From positions 310,001 to 374,000 of the forward strand of contig CAYLLS010000001.1 of assembly GCA_964385015.1 (NCBI GenBank): a stretch of 64,000 nucleotides of DNA. Reading direction: 5' to 3'. Numbering within the stretch: position 1 is the first letter of the stretch; every line of letters begins with the position of its first letter. Below the pieces are notes generated by a model. It searched no databases, was not told the DNA's origin, and saw nothing but the letters and a program-made list of their open reading frames with translations. The DNA is from CAYLLS01 sp964385015. Lineage in GTDB: Bacteria; Myxococcota; UBA727; JABDBI01. Below, in pieces: positions 37,696-48,086 of this stretch. Both the position numbers and the translations under genes were made by a program.

Positions 37696-38367
37696 TTAAA
37701 TAAACAGTAATACACATATATTAACAAAAAATGTTAATATTGATTTTAAAAACATCATTACTATTATAATAATAAAAAAATTGTAAACAAAATAATGATA
37801 ATAAAGTTCACGACAACTTTTTAATAATAATATACTAATCCAACAATAAATAAATAAACTAATAAATGGTATCAACAAAAATAACATAGGAGCTTGACAG
37901 AAACATACAATATTCAAAATTTTTTTATATGTAAAATAACGTTCTAAATATTTATAAAAAAACTTCAATATACAATATATACACACTGCAAAAACCATAA
38001 TATATATATATGAAAACAAAGGTAATATTAAAATATTAATTATACGTTGCCATTTTAATATATATAAAAAATGAAAAAATTTTATCACATAATCATAATT
38101 ATATATAAAAAATATTTTTTTAAATGTTATAAAATTTTCAGGAGTAGAATTAAAAATTAATTCACTCCAATTCAAAAACAATATTTCAATAAAATTTTTT
38201 CCTCCAAGTCCAATAAACATACATACAATACCAAATAATAATGATTGATTATTAAATTTATTGCCATTATTTTGAATAAAAAATAATTTAGGACATTTTA
38301 AAATTAAATAAAATTTATCAACAAACCAATCACAAAATATTATAAACTTAACAATACTCATATACAT
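37696..38367 (-). CDS. Yip1-like integral membrane protein
   Basis: A 223-residue hydrophobic protein with about five membrane segments in the C-terminal two thirds. The layout (polar N-terminal stretch, then membrane helices with an alanine- and proline-containing segment, NIVCFCQAPMLFLLIPFI) recalls the Yip1 domain family of unknown bacterial function. No catalytic motif is visible. It is convergent with gcvPB, 18 bases away. Confidence 0.5.
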   Translation of the reverse strand: MYMSIVKFIIFCDWFVDKFYLILKCPKLFFIQNNGNKFNNQSLLFGIVCMFIGLGGKNFIEILFLNWSELIFNSTPENFITFKKIFFIYNYDYVIKFFHFLYILKWQRIINILILPLFSYIYIMVFAVCIYCILKFFYKYLERYFTYKKILNIVCFCQAPMLFLLIPFISLFIYCWISILLLKSCRELYYHYFVYNFFIIIIVMMFLKSILTFFVNICVLLFI

Positions 38368-38742
38368 TCCCTATAATATAATTTAAATAATACATATAAT
38401 ATTATGTATTTTTATATCTAATTTATGAAACATATATAAAAAAAAATTAAAATATCAAACAAAAGATCCATCAATATATATAATAATATTATTAAATTTA
38501 TTTAACATAATTTTCATCATATATTTTACTCATTAATTAAAACAATAAAGTTATATGCTTATATGACCATACATGAATAAAAATCACTAATAATGAAATC
38601 TTTAAATATTAAAATAACGTTTAAAACTATATTCTTATTATTAAATTGATTATTTATATAATTTATGTAATAAAATATATTAAATTGATGTATAATTAAA
38701 ATAAATCTTAAATATTTCAACAACATATATTTAGGAGCAACT
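38368..38742. other. Intergenic region upstream of fmt
   Basis: About 375 bases between two genes pointing away from each other. It contains the AGGAG ribosome site of fmt at 38733-38737. I see no other reading frame, tRNA or strong hairpin. Confidence 0.5.
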
Positions 38743-39714
38743 ATGTTTAATATAATTTTTTTTGGCACATCTAAATTTTCATATAAAATTTTAGAAAAAT
38801 TACATCAAATATCAAATCAGTGTAATCTGAATATTATTTTAGTAATTTGTCAAGCAGACAAACCAGCAAAAAGAGGTAAACAAATGTATATCTCACCAGT
38901 TAAAACATACGCTCAAATCAATAAGTTAAACTTATATAAATCTAAAGATTTATATAATAAACATAATGAACCTAATAATCTATTAAATTTTTTTAGAACT
39001 AATCATATAGATTTATCCATTGTAGCGTCTTATGGAAAAATAATTCCACAATATTTTTTTAAATACTCAAAATTTGGATTTATGAATGTTCATACATCAT
39101 TATTACCTAGATGGCGTGGTGCTGCACCTATACAACGAGCTATAAAAGCAAATGATAAAAAAACAGGAATATCATATATTGACTTAACTGCTGAACTAGA
39201 TGCTGGTGATATCTATAAATCATATGAAATATGTATTCAACCTAATGATAACGCTGAACAATTATCAAACAAATTAACTACATTAGCAATCAATACTATA
39301 GAACATACTATATTAGGTATATTAAATAAAACAATAAAAAAAATACCTCAAAAAACCACTGGCATTACATATGCCAACAAAATAAAAAAATTGCATGGAT
39401 GTATAAAATGGCATACTGAACCACACATGATAATTAATAATACAAGAGCTATGCATCCATGGCCTGGAAGTTATACTTTTTATCAAGGAAAAATAGTTAA
39501 ATTATTTAATGCACAAAATAAACAATACTTTTATAGAAAACAAATGCCTGGAACAATTTTAAATATTAATAACATATTAACAGTATCATGTAAAAATGGA
39601 TCTATATCATTTGATAAAATTCAATTAGAAGGGAAAAAATGTATTAGTATTAAAGAATTTGCTAATGGATATAATATAAATGTTGGAGATTATTTTCATA
39701 TAAGTAGATTTTAA
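38743..39714 (+). CDS. fmt: Methionyl-tRNA formyltransferase
   Basis: Formylates initiator Met-tRNA using 10-formyl-tetrahydrofolate. The catalytic region is clear: SLLPRWRGAAPIQRAIKANDKKTGIS with the upstream NVHTSLLPR, and the folate-binding GKIIPQYFF segment. Length (323) is typical, and the C-terminal tRNA-binding domain is present. A strong AGGAG ribosome site sets the start. It is followed by a hairpin with a T-run. Confidence 0.95.
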   Translation: MFNIIFFGTSKFSYKILEKLHQISNQCNLNIILVICQADKPAKRGKQMYISPVKTYAQINKLNLYKSKDLYNKHNEPNNLLNFFRTNHIDLSIVASYGKIIPQYFFKYSKFGFMNVHTSLLPRWRGAAPIQRAIKANDKKTGISYIDLTAELDAGDIYKSYEICIQPNDNAEQLSNKLTTLAINTIEHTILGILNKTIKKIPQKTTGITYANKIKKLHGCIKWHTEPHMIINNTRAMHPWPGSYTFYQGKIVKLFNAQNKQYFYRKQMPGTILNINNILTVSCKNGSISFDKIQLEGKKCISIKEFANGYNINVGDYFHISRF

Positions 39715-39810
39715 ATAAACATATACAAAAAGAACAACTCATAAAATATCATAACCAAATAAACTTTAAATTATATATAAAAACAAGACAATTCATATTA
39801 ATAAATTCAT

Positions 39811-39839
39811 AATCACAACTAAAAAACATTGTGATTTTT
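39811..39839 (+). terminator. Rho-independent-type terminator after fmt
   Basis: AATCACAA ... TTGTGATT forms an exact 8-bp stem with a 10-base loop, followed by a T-run. Two G-C pairs make it stronger than most palindromes here. It lies 97 bases after the fmt stop codon and 70 before dnaB, so it probably ends the fmt transcript. Confidence 0.6.
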
Positions 39840-39908
39840 AAAAAATTATATAATAATTATCATTAATTTTAAAATAACTATATATATAATATAAAATATT
39901 AAAAAATA

Positions 39909-41288
39909 ATGAATCAAAAATATAATACACTTCCAATACATGAAAAACTTTATCAACCTCAATACAATCTATATTCACTCGATGCAGAAAGAGGAGTCAT
40001 ATCTGGATTACTAATAGATACAAAAGCATATGAATCTATTGTTTCAGAAGGTCTTAAAACTGACGATTTTTATCATCCAACACATTCAATTATTTTTTCT
40101 GCTATGGAACAATTACAATTACAATATAAACCGATTAATACTATTACTGTAACAGAACAACTCATTAATATGCAAAAACTACATCACATAGGTGGTGCTA
40201 AAAAAATTGCACAATTAGAAGCACTATTACCAACATCAGCACATATCAAAGCATATTGTACAATAATTATTGAAAAATCAATTTTAAGACAATTAATTTC
40301 TACAGCTACAAACATTATAAAATCAGCTAGCATGCACAAATATGCAGCAAATGATATTATAAATAATGCTGAACATAAAATACTAGCTATTAGAAATAAA
40401 AAAGTACAAAATGGAGTATACTCTATAAAAAAAACAATAGCAAATACTATGCATAAAATACTTGACATGAAAACAAACCCACACTCATCATTAGGAATTT
40501 TATCTGGATTTATTGATTTTGATTATTTATCGAATGGATTTAGACCTGGAGAACTAATTATTATTGCATCTAGGCCATCAATGGGGAAAACTGCATTAGC
40601 ACTTAACATGGCTTCATATATTTCTATGAACCAAAATATAGCAAGTGCATTTTTTTCATTAGAAATGGGTTGTGAACAATTGACACAAAGGTTAATAAGT
40701 ACTGAATCAAAAATTAATTTAACTCATTTAAGAAATGGGAAAATTAGTCAACATGAATCACTTAAATTAGAATTAGCTTGCAAAAAACTTACTAACACTG
40801 ATTTATTTATAGATGAAAGTCATACTTTAAATATTATTACATTGCGAGAAAAATGTAGACGATTAATACGCAAAAATAATATTAAACTAATATTTATAGA
40901 TTACTTGCAATTAATGAGTTCAATAATTAAATACGACAATAAAGCAACAGAAGTAGGGGAAATTTCAAAAGGCCTAAAAACAATAGCTCGTGAATTTAAT
41001 ATTCCAGTTATAGCACTATCACAATTAAATAGAAGTGTAGAATCACGCACTGATAAAATACCTATGATGAGTGACCTAAGAGATTCTGGTGCAATAGAAC
41101 AAGATGCAGATATTATAACATTTTTATATCGTCAAGAATATTATTTGCGAGATAAAACACCAAAAGATAAAATCGGCATAACTAAAATAATTATAGCTAA
41201 AAATAGAAACGGGCCAACTGGAAGTTTAGAATTAAAATTTTCTAATTATATTACCAAATTTACTAATTTAGATAAACATCATAATTAA
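39909..41288 (+). CDS. dnaB: Replicative DNA helicase DnaB
   Basis: Hexameric helicase of the replication fork. The N-terminal primase-interaction domain (SLDAERGVISGLLID) is followed by the RecA-like domain with Walker A SRPSMGKTAL (about 221-230), Walker B LIFIDYLQLM, and SQLNRSVESR plus MSDLRDSGAIEQDAD as DnaB hallmarks. No intein is present at the usual Walker A site. Length (459) is normal. It is convergent with rpsA, 3 bases away. Confidence 0.96.
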   Translation: MNQKYNTLPIHEKLYQPQYNLYSLDAERGVISGLLIDTKAYESIVSEGLKTDDFYHPTHSIIFSAMEQLQLQYKPINTITVTEQLINMQKLHHIGGAKKIAQLEALLPTSAHIKAYCTIIIEKSILRQLISTATNIIKSASMHKYAANDIINNAEHKILAIRNKKVQNGVYSIKKTIANTMHKILDMKTNPHSSLGILSGFIDFDYLSNGFRPGELIIIASRPSMGKTALALNMASYISMNQNIASAFFSLEMGCEQLTQRLISTESKINLTHLRNGKISQHESLKLELACKKLTNTDLFIDESHTLNIITLREKCRRLIRKNNIKLIFIDYLQLMSSIIKYDNKATEVGEISKGLKTIAREFNIPVIALSQLNRSVESRTDKIPMMSDLRDSGAIEQDADIITFLYRQEYYLRDKTPKDKIGITKIIIAKNRNGPTGSLELKFSNYITKFTNLDKHHN

Positions 41289-41291
41289 TAA

Positions 41292-43037
41292 TTACTTTTT
41301 CTTATTTTTCAATATTTTATCCTTTTCATTATTATAAAATTTATCTTTAAACGCATCTCCAAATGTTCCAAAAGCAACACTATCAGTCACATGAGATTTC
41401 TTAGAAGATTTTAAATAATCTTGGTAATTCTTATCAGATTTATTTTTATTCGCAGTCTTCATAGATAAATTAATTTTTCTTTCTTTTTGATTAATATCCA
41501 TAATAAACACTTCAATTTGATTTCCTTCATGCAATTCAACATAATGATCATCATTTTTATTATAACATTCAGAATTATGACAAAATCCATCCAAACCAGA
41601 TTCTATTTCTATATAAACACCAAAATTAGTAATTTTATTTATTACCCCAACTACTTTCATGCCTTTATAATATATTTTAGGAATTTTAATCCATGGATCT
41701 TCATTAAGTTGTTTTATCCCTAACGAAAATCTTTCATTATCCATATCAATATTTAAAACTACTGCCTCTACTGCATCATCCTTCTTATATATTTCACTAG
41801 GATGCTTAATACGATGTGTCCATGATATATCAGAAACATGAACTAATCCATCAATATCATCTTCAATACCTATAAAAATACCAAAATCAGTGATACTTCG
41901 TGCTTTTCCACGAATTACTGTGCCTACAGGATATTTTTCTTGTAATAAAGACCATGGATTAGGAATAGTTTGTTTCATTCCCAATGAAATTCTTTTGTTA
42001 TCTTGATCAATATCAAGCACAACAGCATTAATTTCATCTCCAATATTAACAATTTTAGAAGGATGTTTAATACGTTTAGTCCAAGACATTTCAGATACAT
42101 GAATTAAACCTTCTACTCCAGGAATTAATTCAATAAATGCACCATAATCAGTTAAAGACACTACTTTTCCACTTACTTTATTTCCAACAGGAAAAGTATT
42201 TTGAGCCTTTAACCAAGGATCTTCTTCTATTTGTTTCACTCCCAATGATACACGTTCAGTTTCTAATTCATATTTTAATACTTTTACTTTAATTACATCA
42301 CCAATTGAAAATATTTCATTTGGATGTTGAATTCGACCCCAACTAATATCAGTCACATGTAATAAGCCATCTACACCTCCTAAATCAATAAATACTCCAT
42401 AATCTGTAATATTCTTAACAGTACCATGCATAATAATACCTTCTTTTAACATATCTAATGTAATCTGTCTTTTTTCTTGACGCTCTTTTTCTAACATAAT
42501 ACGTCTACTCAATACAATATTACTACGTTTTTTATTAAATTTAATTACTTTAAATTTAAAACGCTCACCAATTAACTTATCTAAATCTTTAATTGGTCTT
42601 AAATCTACTTGACTACCTGGTAAAAAGGCTCTCACACCAATATCTACATGCAATCCACCTTTAACTCTACTTACAATTAATCCATCTATAGTATCATTAT
42701 TATTCGCAGCTCTTTCTATCTCTTCCCATATCTTTAATTTATCAGCTTTATCTTTACTTAAAACAATATGACCATCATCATCCTCAATGGATTCTATAAA
42801 AACTTCTACAATATCATCTTTATTAATATTTAAATTACCATCCATATCATAAAATTCACGAACAGAAATTAATCCTTCTGATTTATATCCTATATCTACT
42901 AAAACAAAATCCTTGCTTAAAGATAAAACCTTAGCTTTAACAATACTACCTTCTTTTATATCATCTTTAGCAAATTCTCCATCCAACAGCTCTTCAAATG
43001 AAAACTTTTCCATATTTTCACAATTTTCTTTATTCAT
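41292..43037 (-). CDS. rpsA: 30S ribosomal protein S1 (six S1 domains)
   Basis: Binds mRNA and helps initiation, especially for messages with weak Shine-Dalgarno sites, which are common here. Six OB-fold repeats can be counted through their cores: GLISVREF, FLPGSQVDLR, GLLHVTDISW, GLIHVSEMSW, GLVHVSDISW and GFCHNSE. Length (581) equals full-length proteobacterial S1. The sixth repeat has lost the usual HxS(E/D)xS pattern. Confidence 0.96.
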   Translation of the reverse strand: MNKENCENMEKFSFEELLDGEFAKDDIKEGSIVKAKVLSLSKDFVLVDIGYKSEGLISVREFYDMDGNLNINKDDIVEVFIESIEDDDGHIVLSKDKADKLKIWEEIERAANNNDTIDGLIVSRVKGGLHVDIGVRAFLPGSQVDLRPIKDLDKLIGERFKFKVIKFNKKRSNIVLSRRIMLEKERQEKRQITLDMLKEGIIMHGTVKNITDYGVFIDLGGVDGLLHVTDISWGRIQHPNEIFSIGDVIKVKVLKYELETERVSLGVKQIEEDPWLKAQNTFPVGNKVSGKVVSLTDYGAFIELIPGVEGLIHVSEMSWTKRIKHPSKIVNIGDEINAVVLDIDQDNKRISLGMKQTIPNPWSLLQEKYPVGTVIRGKARSITDFGIFIGIEDDIDGLVHVSDISWTHRIKHPSEIYKKDDAVEAVVLNIDMDNERFSLGIKQLNEDPWIKIPKIYYKGMKVVGVINKITNFGVYIEIESGLDGFCHNSECYNKNDDHYVELHEGNQIEVFIMDINQKERKINLSMKTANKNKSDKNYQDYLKSSKKSHVTDSVAFGTFGDAFKDKFYNNEKDKILKNKKK

Positions 43038-43259
43038 ATTACTTATTAACCTTATATCTGTATTAAAAACAATCTATAAAAATATATGATTTTTATAACT
43101 CTTATTATGAATAAACTAATAATATAATTTAATCAACCATGATATTGACCATTTTTATAACATTTATTAATTTTAAGCAATATATAGCATATATATTTAA
43201 TAATAATTATGTTAAATGATGTAATATAATTATAACTCTATACATCCATAAACAATTAA

Positions 43260-43895
43260 ATGTTACACATATATGAAAACTATAAATGGCACTACGATCA
43301 AGCATTACATTGGTTACATCATACATATAAATTAGCAAAAAAAAAAAAACATATATTTTTAGCTTTAGGTTCTCATTCCCCATCTGTTATTACATTAGGA
43401 TATAATGCTAATCATAATCATATTCTTAATCCTCTTGTCATAAATAATAATAATATAATTATAAGAAAAACTAAACGCGGAGGAGGAATAACCATACATA
43501 TGCAAGGACAACTAATAATTTATACTATTATTTCTATACCACATTTTAACATAAATATTAATTATTTTATAAAAATTTTAGAAACATGCATGATAACAAC
43601 TTGTAAATATTGGAAAATTAATGCATATAAACAAAAATCCAAAATAGGAATTTACATAAAATATAAAAAAATAGGATTTATAGGATTAAAAAATCAATAT
43701 GGGATTATTACACATGGCATATCATTAAATATTAATAATAATATAGATATATATGCATATTTTATTCCATGTAATAATAATAGTACAATAATCACATCAT
43801 TAAAAGAAATATTAAATCATAATATTTCTATATCAATTATTGGAAAACAATTTATTAAATTATTTATATATTATATTTTCAATAAACATATATAA
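43260..43895 (+). CDS. lipB: Octanoyl-[acyl-carrier-protein]:protein octanoyltransferase LipB
   Basis: Transfers octanoyl groups from ACP to lipoyl domains such as that of GcvH. The sequence RKTKRGGGITIHMQGQLIIYTI matches the (R/D)RGG-VTYHGPGQ-V-Y motif with the second half altered, and Lys137 (YKKIGFIGL) and Cys171 (FIPCNN) fit the catalytic Lys-Cys pair. Sequence is quite diverged but all key positions are kept. Its presence supports a working glycine cleavage system or another lipoyl complex. lipA is not in the window. Confidence 0.8.
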   Translation: MLHIYENYKWHYDQALHWLHHTYKLAKKKKHIFLALGSHSPSVITLGYNANHNHILNPLVINNNNIIIRKTKRGGGITIHMQGQLIIYTIISIPHFNININYFIKILETCMITTCKYWKINAYKQKSKIGIYIKYKKIGFIGLKNQYGIITHGISLNINNNIDIYAYFIPCNNNSTIITSLKEILNHNISISIIGKQFIKLFIYYIFNKHI

Positions 43896-44362
43896 TATTA
43901 TTACTCATATATTTTTTAATAATATATTACATCCAATGCTATTCATTTTTTTATACAATATCAATCCAACTAATTTAACATCAATATAAACATGTTCTAT
44001 ATTACTCTAGTATGAACTATTTTTGAGCTTTATTAACTTATCACATATTACTACCAATTCAACAAATAACTTAATATATCAATATTACATAAATCTATAA
44101 ATATTATTGATACATATATATTTATATATATTATAAAAAACATTATTTTAATTTATATCACAATTTTATCAATTATATTATATAAACTACACATTCATAC
44201 GTTTTTTTATTGTACATTTATATGATGTAAAAATATTAATATTTCATCCAATATAAATAATAACTACATAATACATTTAATTTTAAAATCAACATTTAAC
44301 TTTAAAAAATAATACATTTATATTATAATTTATCATTATACTTAAACAAAATCTGATATCAC
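43896..44362. other. Intergenic region between lipB and rsmH
   Basis: About 467 AT-rich bases between two genes on the same strand. I see no reading frame, tRNA or strong hairpin. A lost gene (for example mraZ, which often precedes rsmH) is a plausible origin, but no trace can be shown. Confidence 0.45.
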
Positions 44363-45271
44363 ATGCAATACAAACATACACCAATTATGTGTAATGAAAT
44401 AATAACATACTTAAATATTAAACCAAATGACATAATTGTAGATACAACTGCTGGTGGAGGTGGACACTTAAAACTAATAGCTCAAAAATTAAATAACAAC
44501 GGGAAAATAATAGCTTTAGATAAAGATATTGAAGCTCATCATGAACATGCTGCTGGTGGAGTATTAAAACATTTTAAATATAAAAATATCAAATTAATTC
44601 ATTCATCATTTTCATTATTGCCAAAAATTTTAAAACAATATAAAATAAATAAAATTAATGCTTTACTATGTGACTTAGGAATGTCATCTCATCAATTAAA
44701 TAATCAAATCAGAGGATTTTCATTTTTAAAAGATGGTCCAATTGATATGAGAATGAATAAACAATCTAACATTACAGCGTACGATATTATACAACACACT
44801 TCAGAAAAACAATTAAAACATATAATTTATAAATATGGTCAAGAAGAAAAAGCTGCTTTCATTGCTAAGCACATAAAACAAATGCTTCCCATAAAAAATT
44901 CTACAATATATTTAGCTAATATTATTAACACATTAATAGGCAAAAAATATAACAAAATACATCCAGCTACTAAAACATTTCAAGCTTTAAGAATAGCAAC
45001 TAATAACGAAATAAAAGAATTAAAACAATTATTATATGATTTTCCTAATTTATTAGACATTAATGGAAAAGCAATATTTATTTCATTTCATAGTTTAGAA
45101 GATAAAGAGATTAAAAATACTTTATACAAACTATCACAGCAACATGCTAATGGCATAAAAAAATTTACACTATTAAATAAAAAATCATTGCATTGCAATA
45201 AATTAGAATTAAAAAATAATCATAATGCAAGAAGTGCAAAATTAAGAGTCATTAAAAAAATTTTACACTAA
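44363..45271 (+). CDS. rsmH: 16S rRNA m4C1402 methyltransferase RsmH
   Basis: N4-methylates C1402 of 16S rRNA. The N-terminus YKHTPIMCNEIITYL and SAM-binding DTTAGGGGHLKLIAQ are family hallmarks, with LCDLGMSSHQLNNQIRGFSFLKDGPIDMRM and FISFHSLEDKEIKN further on. Length (302) is typical. In most bacteria it starts the division and cell-wall (dcw) cluster, but here no ftsL, ftsI or mur genes follow. Confidence 0.93.
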   Translation: MQYKHTPIMCNEIITYLNIKPNDIIVDTTAGGGGHLKLIAQKLNNNGKIIALDKDIEAHHEHAAGGVLKHFKYKNIKLIHSSFSLLPKILKQYKINKINALLCDLGMSSHQLNNQIRGFSFLKDGPIDMRMNKQSNITAYDIIQHTSEKQLKHIIYKYGQEEKAAFIAKHIKQMLPIKNSTIYLANIINTLIGKKYNKIHPATKTFQALRIATNNEIKELKQLLYDFPNLLDINGKAIFISFHSLEDKEIKNTLYKLSQQHANGIKKFTLLNKKSLHCNKLELKNNHNARSAKLRVIKKILH

Positions 45272-45361
45272 TAAACAATCATATTATTTTATTTATATAT
45301 ATTGAAATTAATTTTTAAATACATCATAATGAATTAATACATCTATAATATTAATTATCAT

Positions 45362-45853
45362 ATGCATATTAAAACATTAATAATAACCTTAATAAATCAG
45401 TTATATATAAAAAATAAAACAATAAGCTTTAGTGAAAGCTGCACTGGAGGAATATTATCTAAATATATTACTAATATTTCAGGATCATCTACAATTTTTA
45501 AAGGGTCTATTATCTCTTATAGCAACGATATAAAAAATAAAATTTTAAATATTAATAAAAATATTTTAACTACATATGGAGCAGTTAGCCATAAAACTGC
45601 TTTTTTAATGGCTAAACATAGTAAAATAATATTAAATAGCAGTTTTAATGCAAGTATTACTGGAATGACAGGGCCCATTAATAACCAAAATCCAAAAATA
45701 TCCACAGGTAGTATTTTCTGTGGATTAGCTTATAAGCATCAAATAGAAACAAAAAAAATAAATTTCATTCAAAAAAGACGACAATATATAAGAAAACATG
45801 CATCATTATTTATTTTAAAATGGATCATTAAACGAATACACTTGCATGCATAA
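45362..45853 (+). CDS. pncC: Nicotinamide-nucleotide amidase (CinA C-terminal domain)
   Basis: Deamidates nicotinamide mononucleotide to nicotinate mononucleotide in NAD recycling. The motif SFSESCTGGILSKYIT and the later GSIISYSNDIKNKIL and TGMTGP segments match PncC. Length (163) corresponds to the stand-alone enzyme. It is convergent with holA, one base apart. Confidence 0.87.
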   Translation: MHIKTLIITLINQLYIKNKTISFSESCTGGILSKYITNISGSSTIFKGSIISYSNDIKNKILNINKNILTTYGAVSHKTAFLMAKHSKIILNSSFNASITGMTGPINNQNPKISTGSIFCGLAYKHQIETKKINFIQKRRQYIRKHASLFILKWIIKRIHLHA

Positions 45854-45854
45854 A

Positions 45855-46934
45855 TTATAATAAATAACAATTATTAACATTACATAAAACAATAATTGTA
45901 CGTTCTAATATTAACCAAATATTATGACATTGTTGTGTTTTTATAAATAAATCTAATTTACTTAAATGTATTAAACGATTACAATGATACATCATTGAAT
46001 ATTTCTGTGCAATACTAATAATAACATTAATATCTACATTATAAATGACATATTTTTGTTTAATTACATATAAAGATAAATGATTGCTTAACATATATTT
46101 AACTTTAATTATCAATCTAAATTGAAAAGCCAATAAATAAATTAATTTAAAAGGTGATTTAATTAATAAAAAAACCTTAGACAATATGCGTAAAGACTCT
46201 TTTATCTTACAACAAATTATATACTTCACTAATATAAATAAATAATCGACATTATTATTATAAACATTATTATGCAAATCTTTTAAAGTAATAATATTAG
46301 ATGGCAATAATTGTAATTTATTTAAAATACTTTCAAGTAAAATTAAATTATTATGAATTAATATCATTAACATTGAAATTACACTTTTATTCAATATAAG
46401 CTTTTTAATTTTCATTCTATCAACAATAAAATTATACAATTCATTTTTATTTAAATAAGCAAAATTAAAAAATTTAATCTTATTCTTTAAATAAATAAAA
46501 GTAGTATTATTATTGATATTAGATTCAAAAACAAATATTAAACAAGTTCTTGTATTAGGAATATTAATATATTCATTCATCATAGTAAAATCTATATTAG
46601 ATAATTTTTCTGCATATCTAATTATGACTATTTTTTTTTTAGCATTAAAAGATACAATATTAACGCTATTCATCATATCATGAAAACTAATCTTAGACCC
46701 ATCAAGACAATCATAATTAACATCTATTATATCAGCAAACATCATGTTTTTTATTTGCATAAGTGATTCAGAAATTAAAAATTTTTCTTCACCAAACAAC
46801 CCAAATATATGTGGTAATGCCAGTTTTTTACATAAATACTGAAATTGAGTATAATCATTTATCATAACTAATTTTTTTATCATTATCAATTGAATATAAT
46901 ATACAAATATACTATTATAATCACACCATAACAT
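45855..46934 (-). CDS. holA: DNA polymerase III subunit delta
   Basis: Clamp-loader subunit that opens the beta clamp. The sequence is weakly conserved, as is normal for HolA, but the motif HIFGLFGEEKFLISESLMQI (near 44-63) fits the family start of the AAA-like fold, and overall length and Ile/Lys-rich helical pattern agree. The Met at 46883 or 46865 is a likely true start because family proteins begin shortly before this motif. The ATG at 46934 lies 4 bases after the prfB stop. Confidence 0.72.
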   Translation of the reverse strand: MLWCDYNSIFVYYIQLIMIKKLVMINDYTQFQYLCKKLALPHIFGLFGEEKFLISESLMQIKNMMFADIIDVNYDCLDGSKISFHDMMNSVNIVSFNAKKKIVIIRYAEKLSNIDFTMMNEYINIPNTRTCLIFVFESNINNNTTFIYLKNKIKFFNFAYLNKNELYNFIVDRMKIKKLILNKSVISMLMILIHNNLILLESILNKLQLLPSNIITLKDLHNNVYNNNVDYLFILVKYIICCKIKESLRILSKVFLLIKSPFKLIYLLAFQFRLIIKVKYMLSNHLSLYVIKQKYVIYNVDINVIISIAQKYSMMYHCNRLIHLSKLDLFIKTQQCHNIWLILERTIIVLCNVNNCYLL

Positions 46935-46937
46935 ACA

Positions 46938-48068
46938 TTACAAATGTTTTTTTCTATAAAAATAATGCAAATAAGCATTCATAAATTCTTGTATATTACC
47001 ATTAAATACACTTTCAACATCACTTACTTTATATAATGATCTTAAATCTTTGACTAGCCTGTAAGGAGTTAATATATAATTTCTTATTTGAGAACCAAAA
47101 GAAGCTTCCACTTTCAATGCCTCTATTTTATTTTTTTTTAACAACTGTTTATGTTCTTCAATTTGATATAATTTAGATTTTAATAATTTAATAGCAGTAG
47201 ATTTATTTTTACTTTGACTTCTTTCTGATTGACAAATAGTAACAACACCACTAGATAAATGCGTAATACGAACTGCAGAATCAGTTTTATTTACATGTTG
47301 ACCACCAGCGCCACTAGAACGAAACGTATCTATACGAATATCTTTAGATAAAATATCAATATGAATTTTATCAGAAACTTCTGGCAACACATATATAGAC
47401 ACAAAAGAAGTATGTCTTCTGGAATTACTATCAAAAGGAGATATTCTTACTAAACGATGCACACCAATTTCAGATTTTAAATATCCATAAGAATAATTTC
47501 CAGATATTAACAATGTTGCATGTTTAATTCCTAATTCATCACCATATTGTACATTAATAATCTTAATATAATATTTTCTTTTTTCAGCATATTTTCTATA
47601 CATACGCAATAAAATACGTGCAAAATCTTGACTATCAATTCCTCCAGAACCTACATTAATACTTAAAATACTATTATAATCATCATATTTATCAGATAAC
47701 ATCATTTCTAATTCTACATTAGATATGATTTTTTTATACATTTGTATATCTTGCGAAATATCTGCTAAACATGATTCATCATAATCATACAAAACTAATA
47801 ATTCATCACAATCTATTATGCCATTATTAATTATATTGAAATTACGCAAATAGGATTCAATTTTAGAACATCTTTTATGCATCACATAATTAGGTTTCAT
47901 ATTTTTCATAAACTTACAACTTGTTATATCTAACTTTAACTTATCTAATATTTTCTTTTTTTGATTAATATCAAAATGATTAAATAATAATTTCATTTTA
48001 TGTTTTAAAGTATCAATATCTTGTTTCAATTGTATTTTTAAATTTACTGCAGACATATATTTGTTCAT
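46938..48068 (-). CDS. prfB: Peptide chain release factor 2
   Basis: Ends translation at UAA and UGA. The stop-codon recognition motif SPF is in RISPFDSNSRRHTS, and GAGGQHVNKTDSAVRI carries the GGQ that triggers peptide release. The gene is one continuous frame: at the place where most prfB genes have the CTT TGA C frameshift signal, the codons here are CAT TTT GAT (47970-47978, residues 31-33). TGA is used as a stop by genes in this window, so RF2 is needed, but its level is not controlled by frameshifting. Confidence 0.95.
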   Translation of the reverse strand: MNKYMSAVNLKIQLKQDIDTLKHKMKLLFNHFDINQKKKILDKLKLDITSCKFMKNMKPNYVMHKRCSKIESYLRNFNIINNGIIDCDELLVLYDYDESCLADISQDIQMYKKIISNVELEMMLSDKYDDYNSILSINVGSGGIDSQDFARILLRMYRKYAEKRKYYIKIINVQYGDELGIKHATLLISGNYSYGYLKSEIGVHRLVRISPFDSNSRRHTSFVSIYVLPEVSDKIHIDILSKDIRIDTFRSSGAGGQHVNKTDSAVRITHLSSGVVTICQSERSQSKNKSTAIKLLKSKLYQIEEHKQLLKKNKIEALKVEASFGSQIRNYILTPYRLVKDLRSLYKVSDVESVFNGNIQEFMNAYLHYFYRKKHL

Positions 48069-48086
48069 GATATTAACTAATACATT

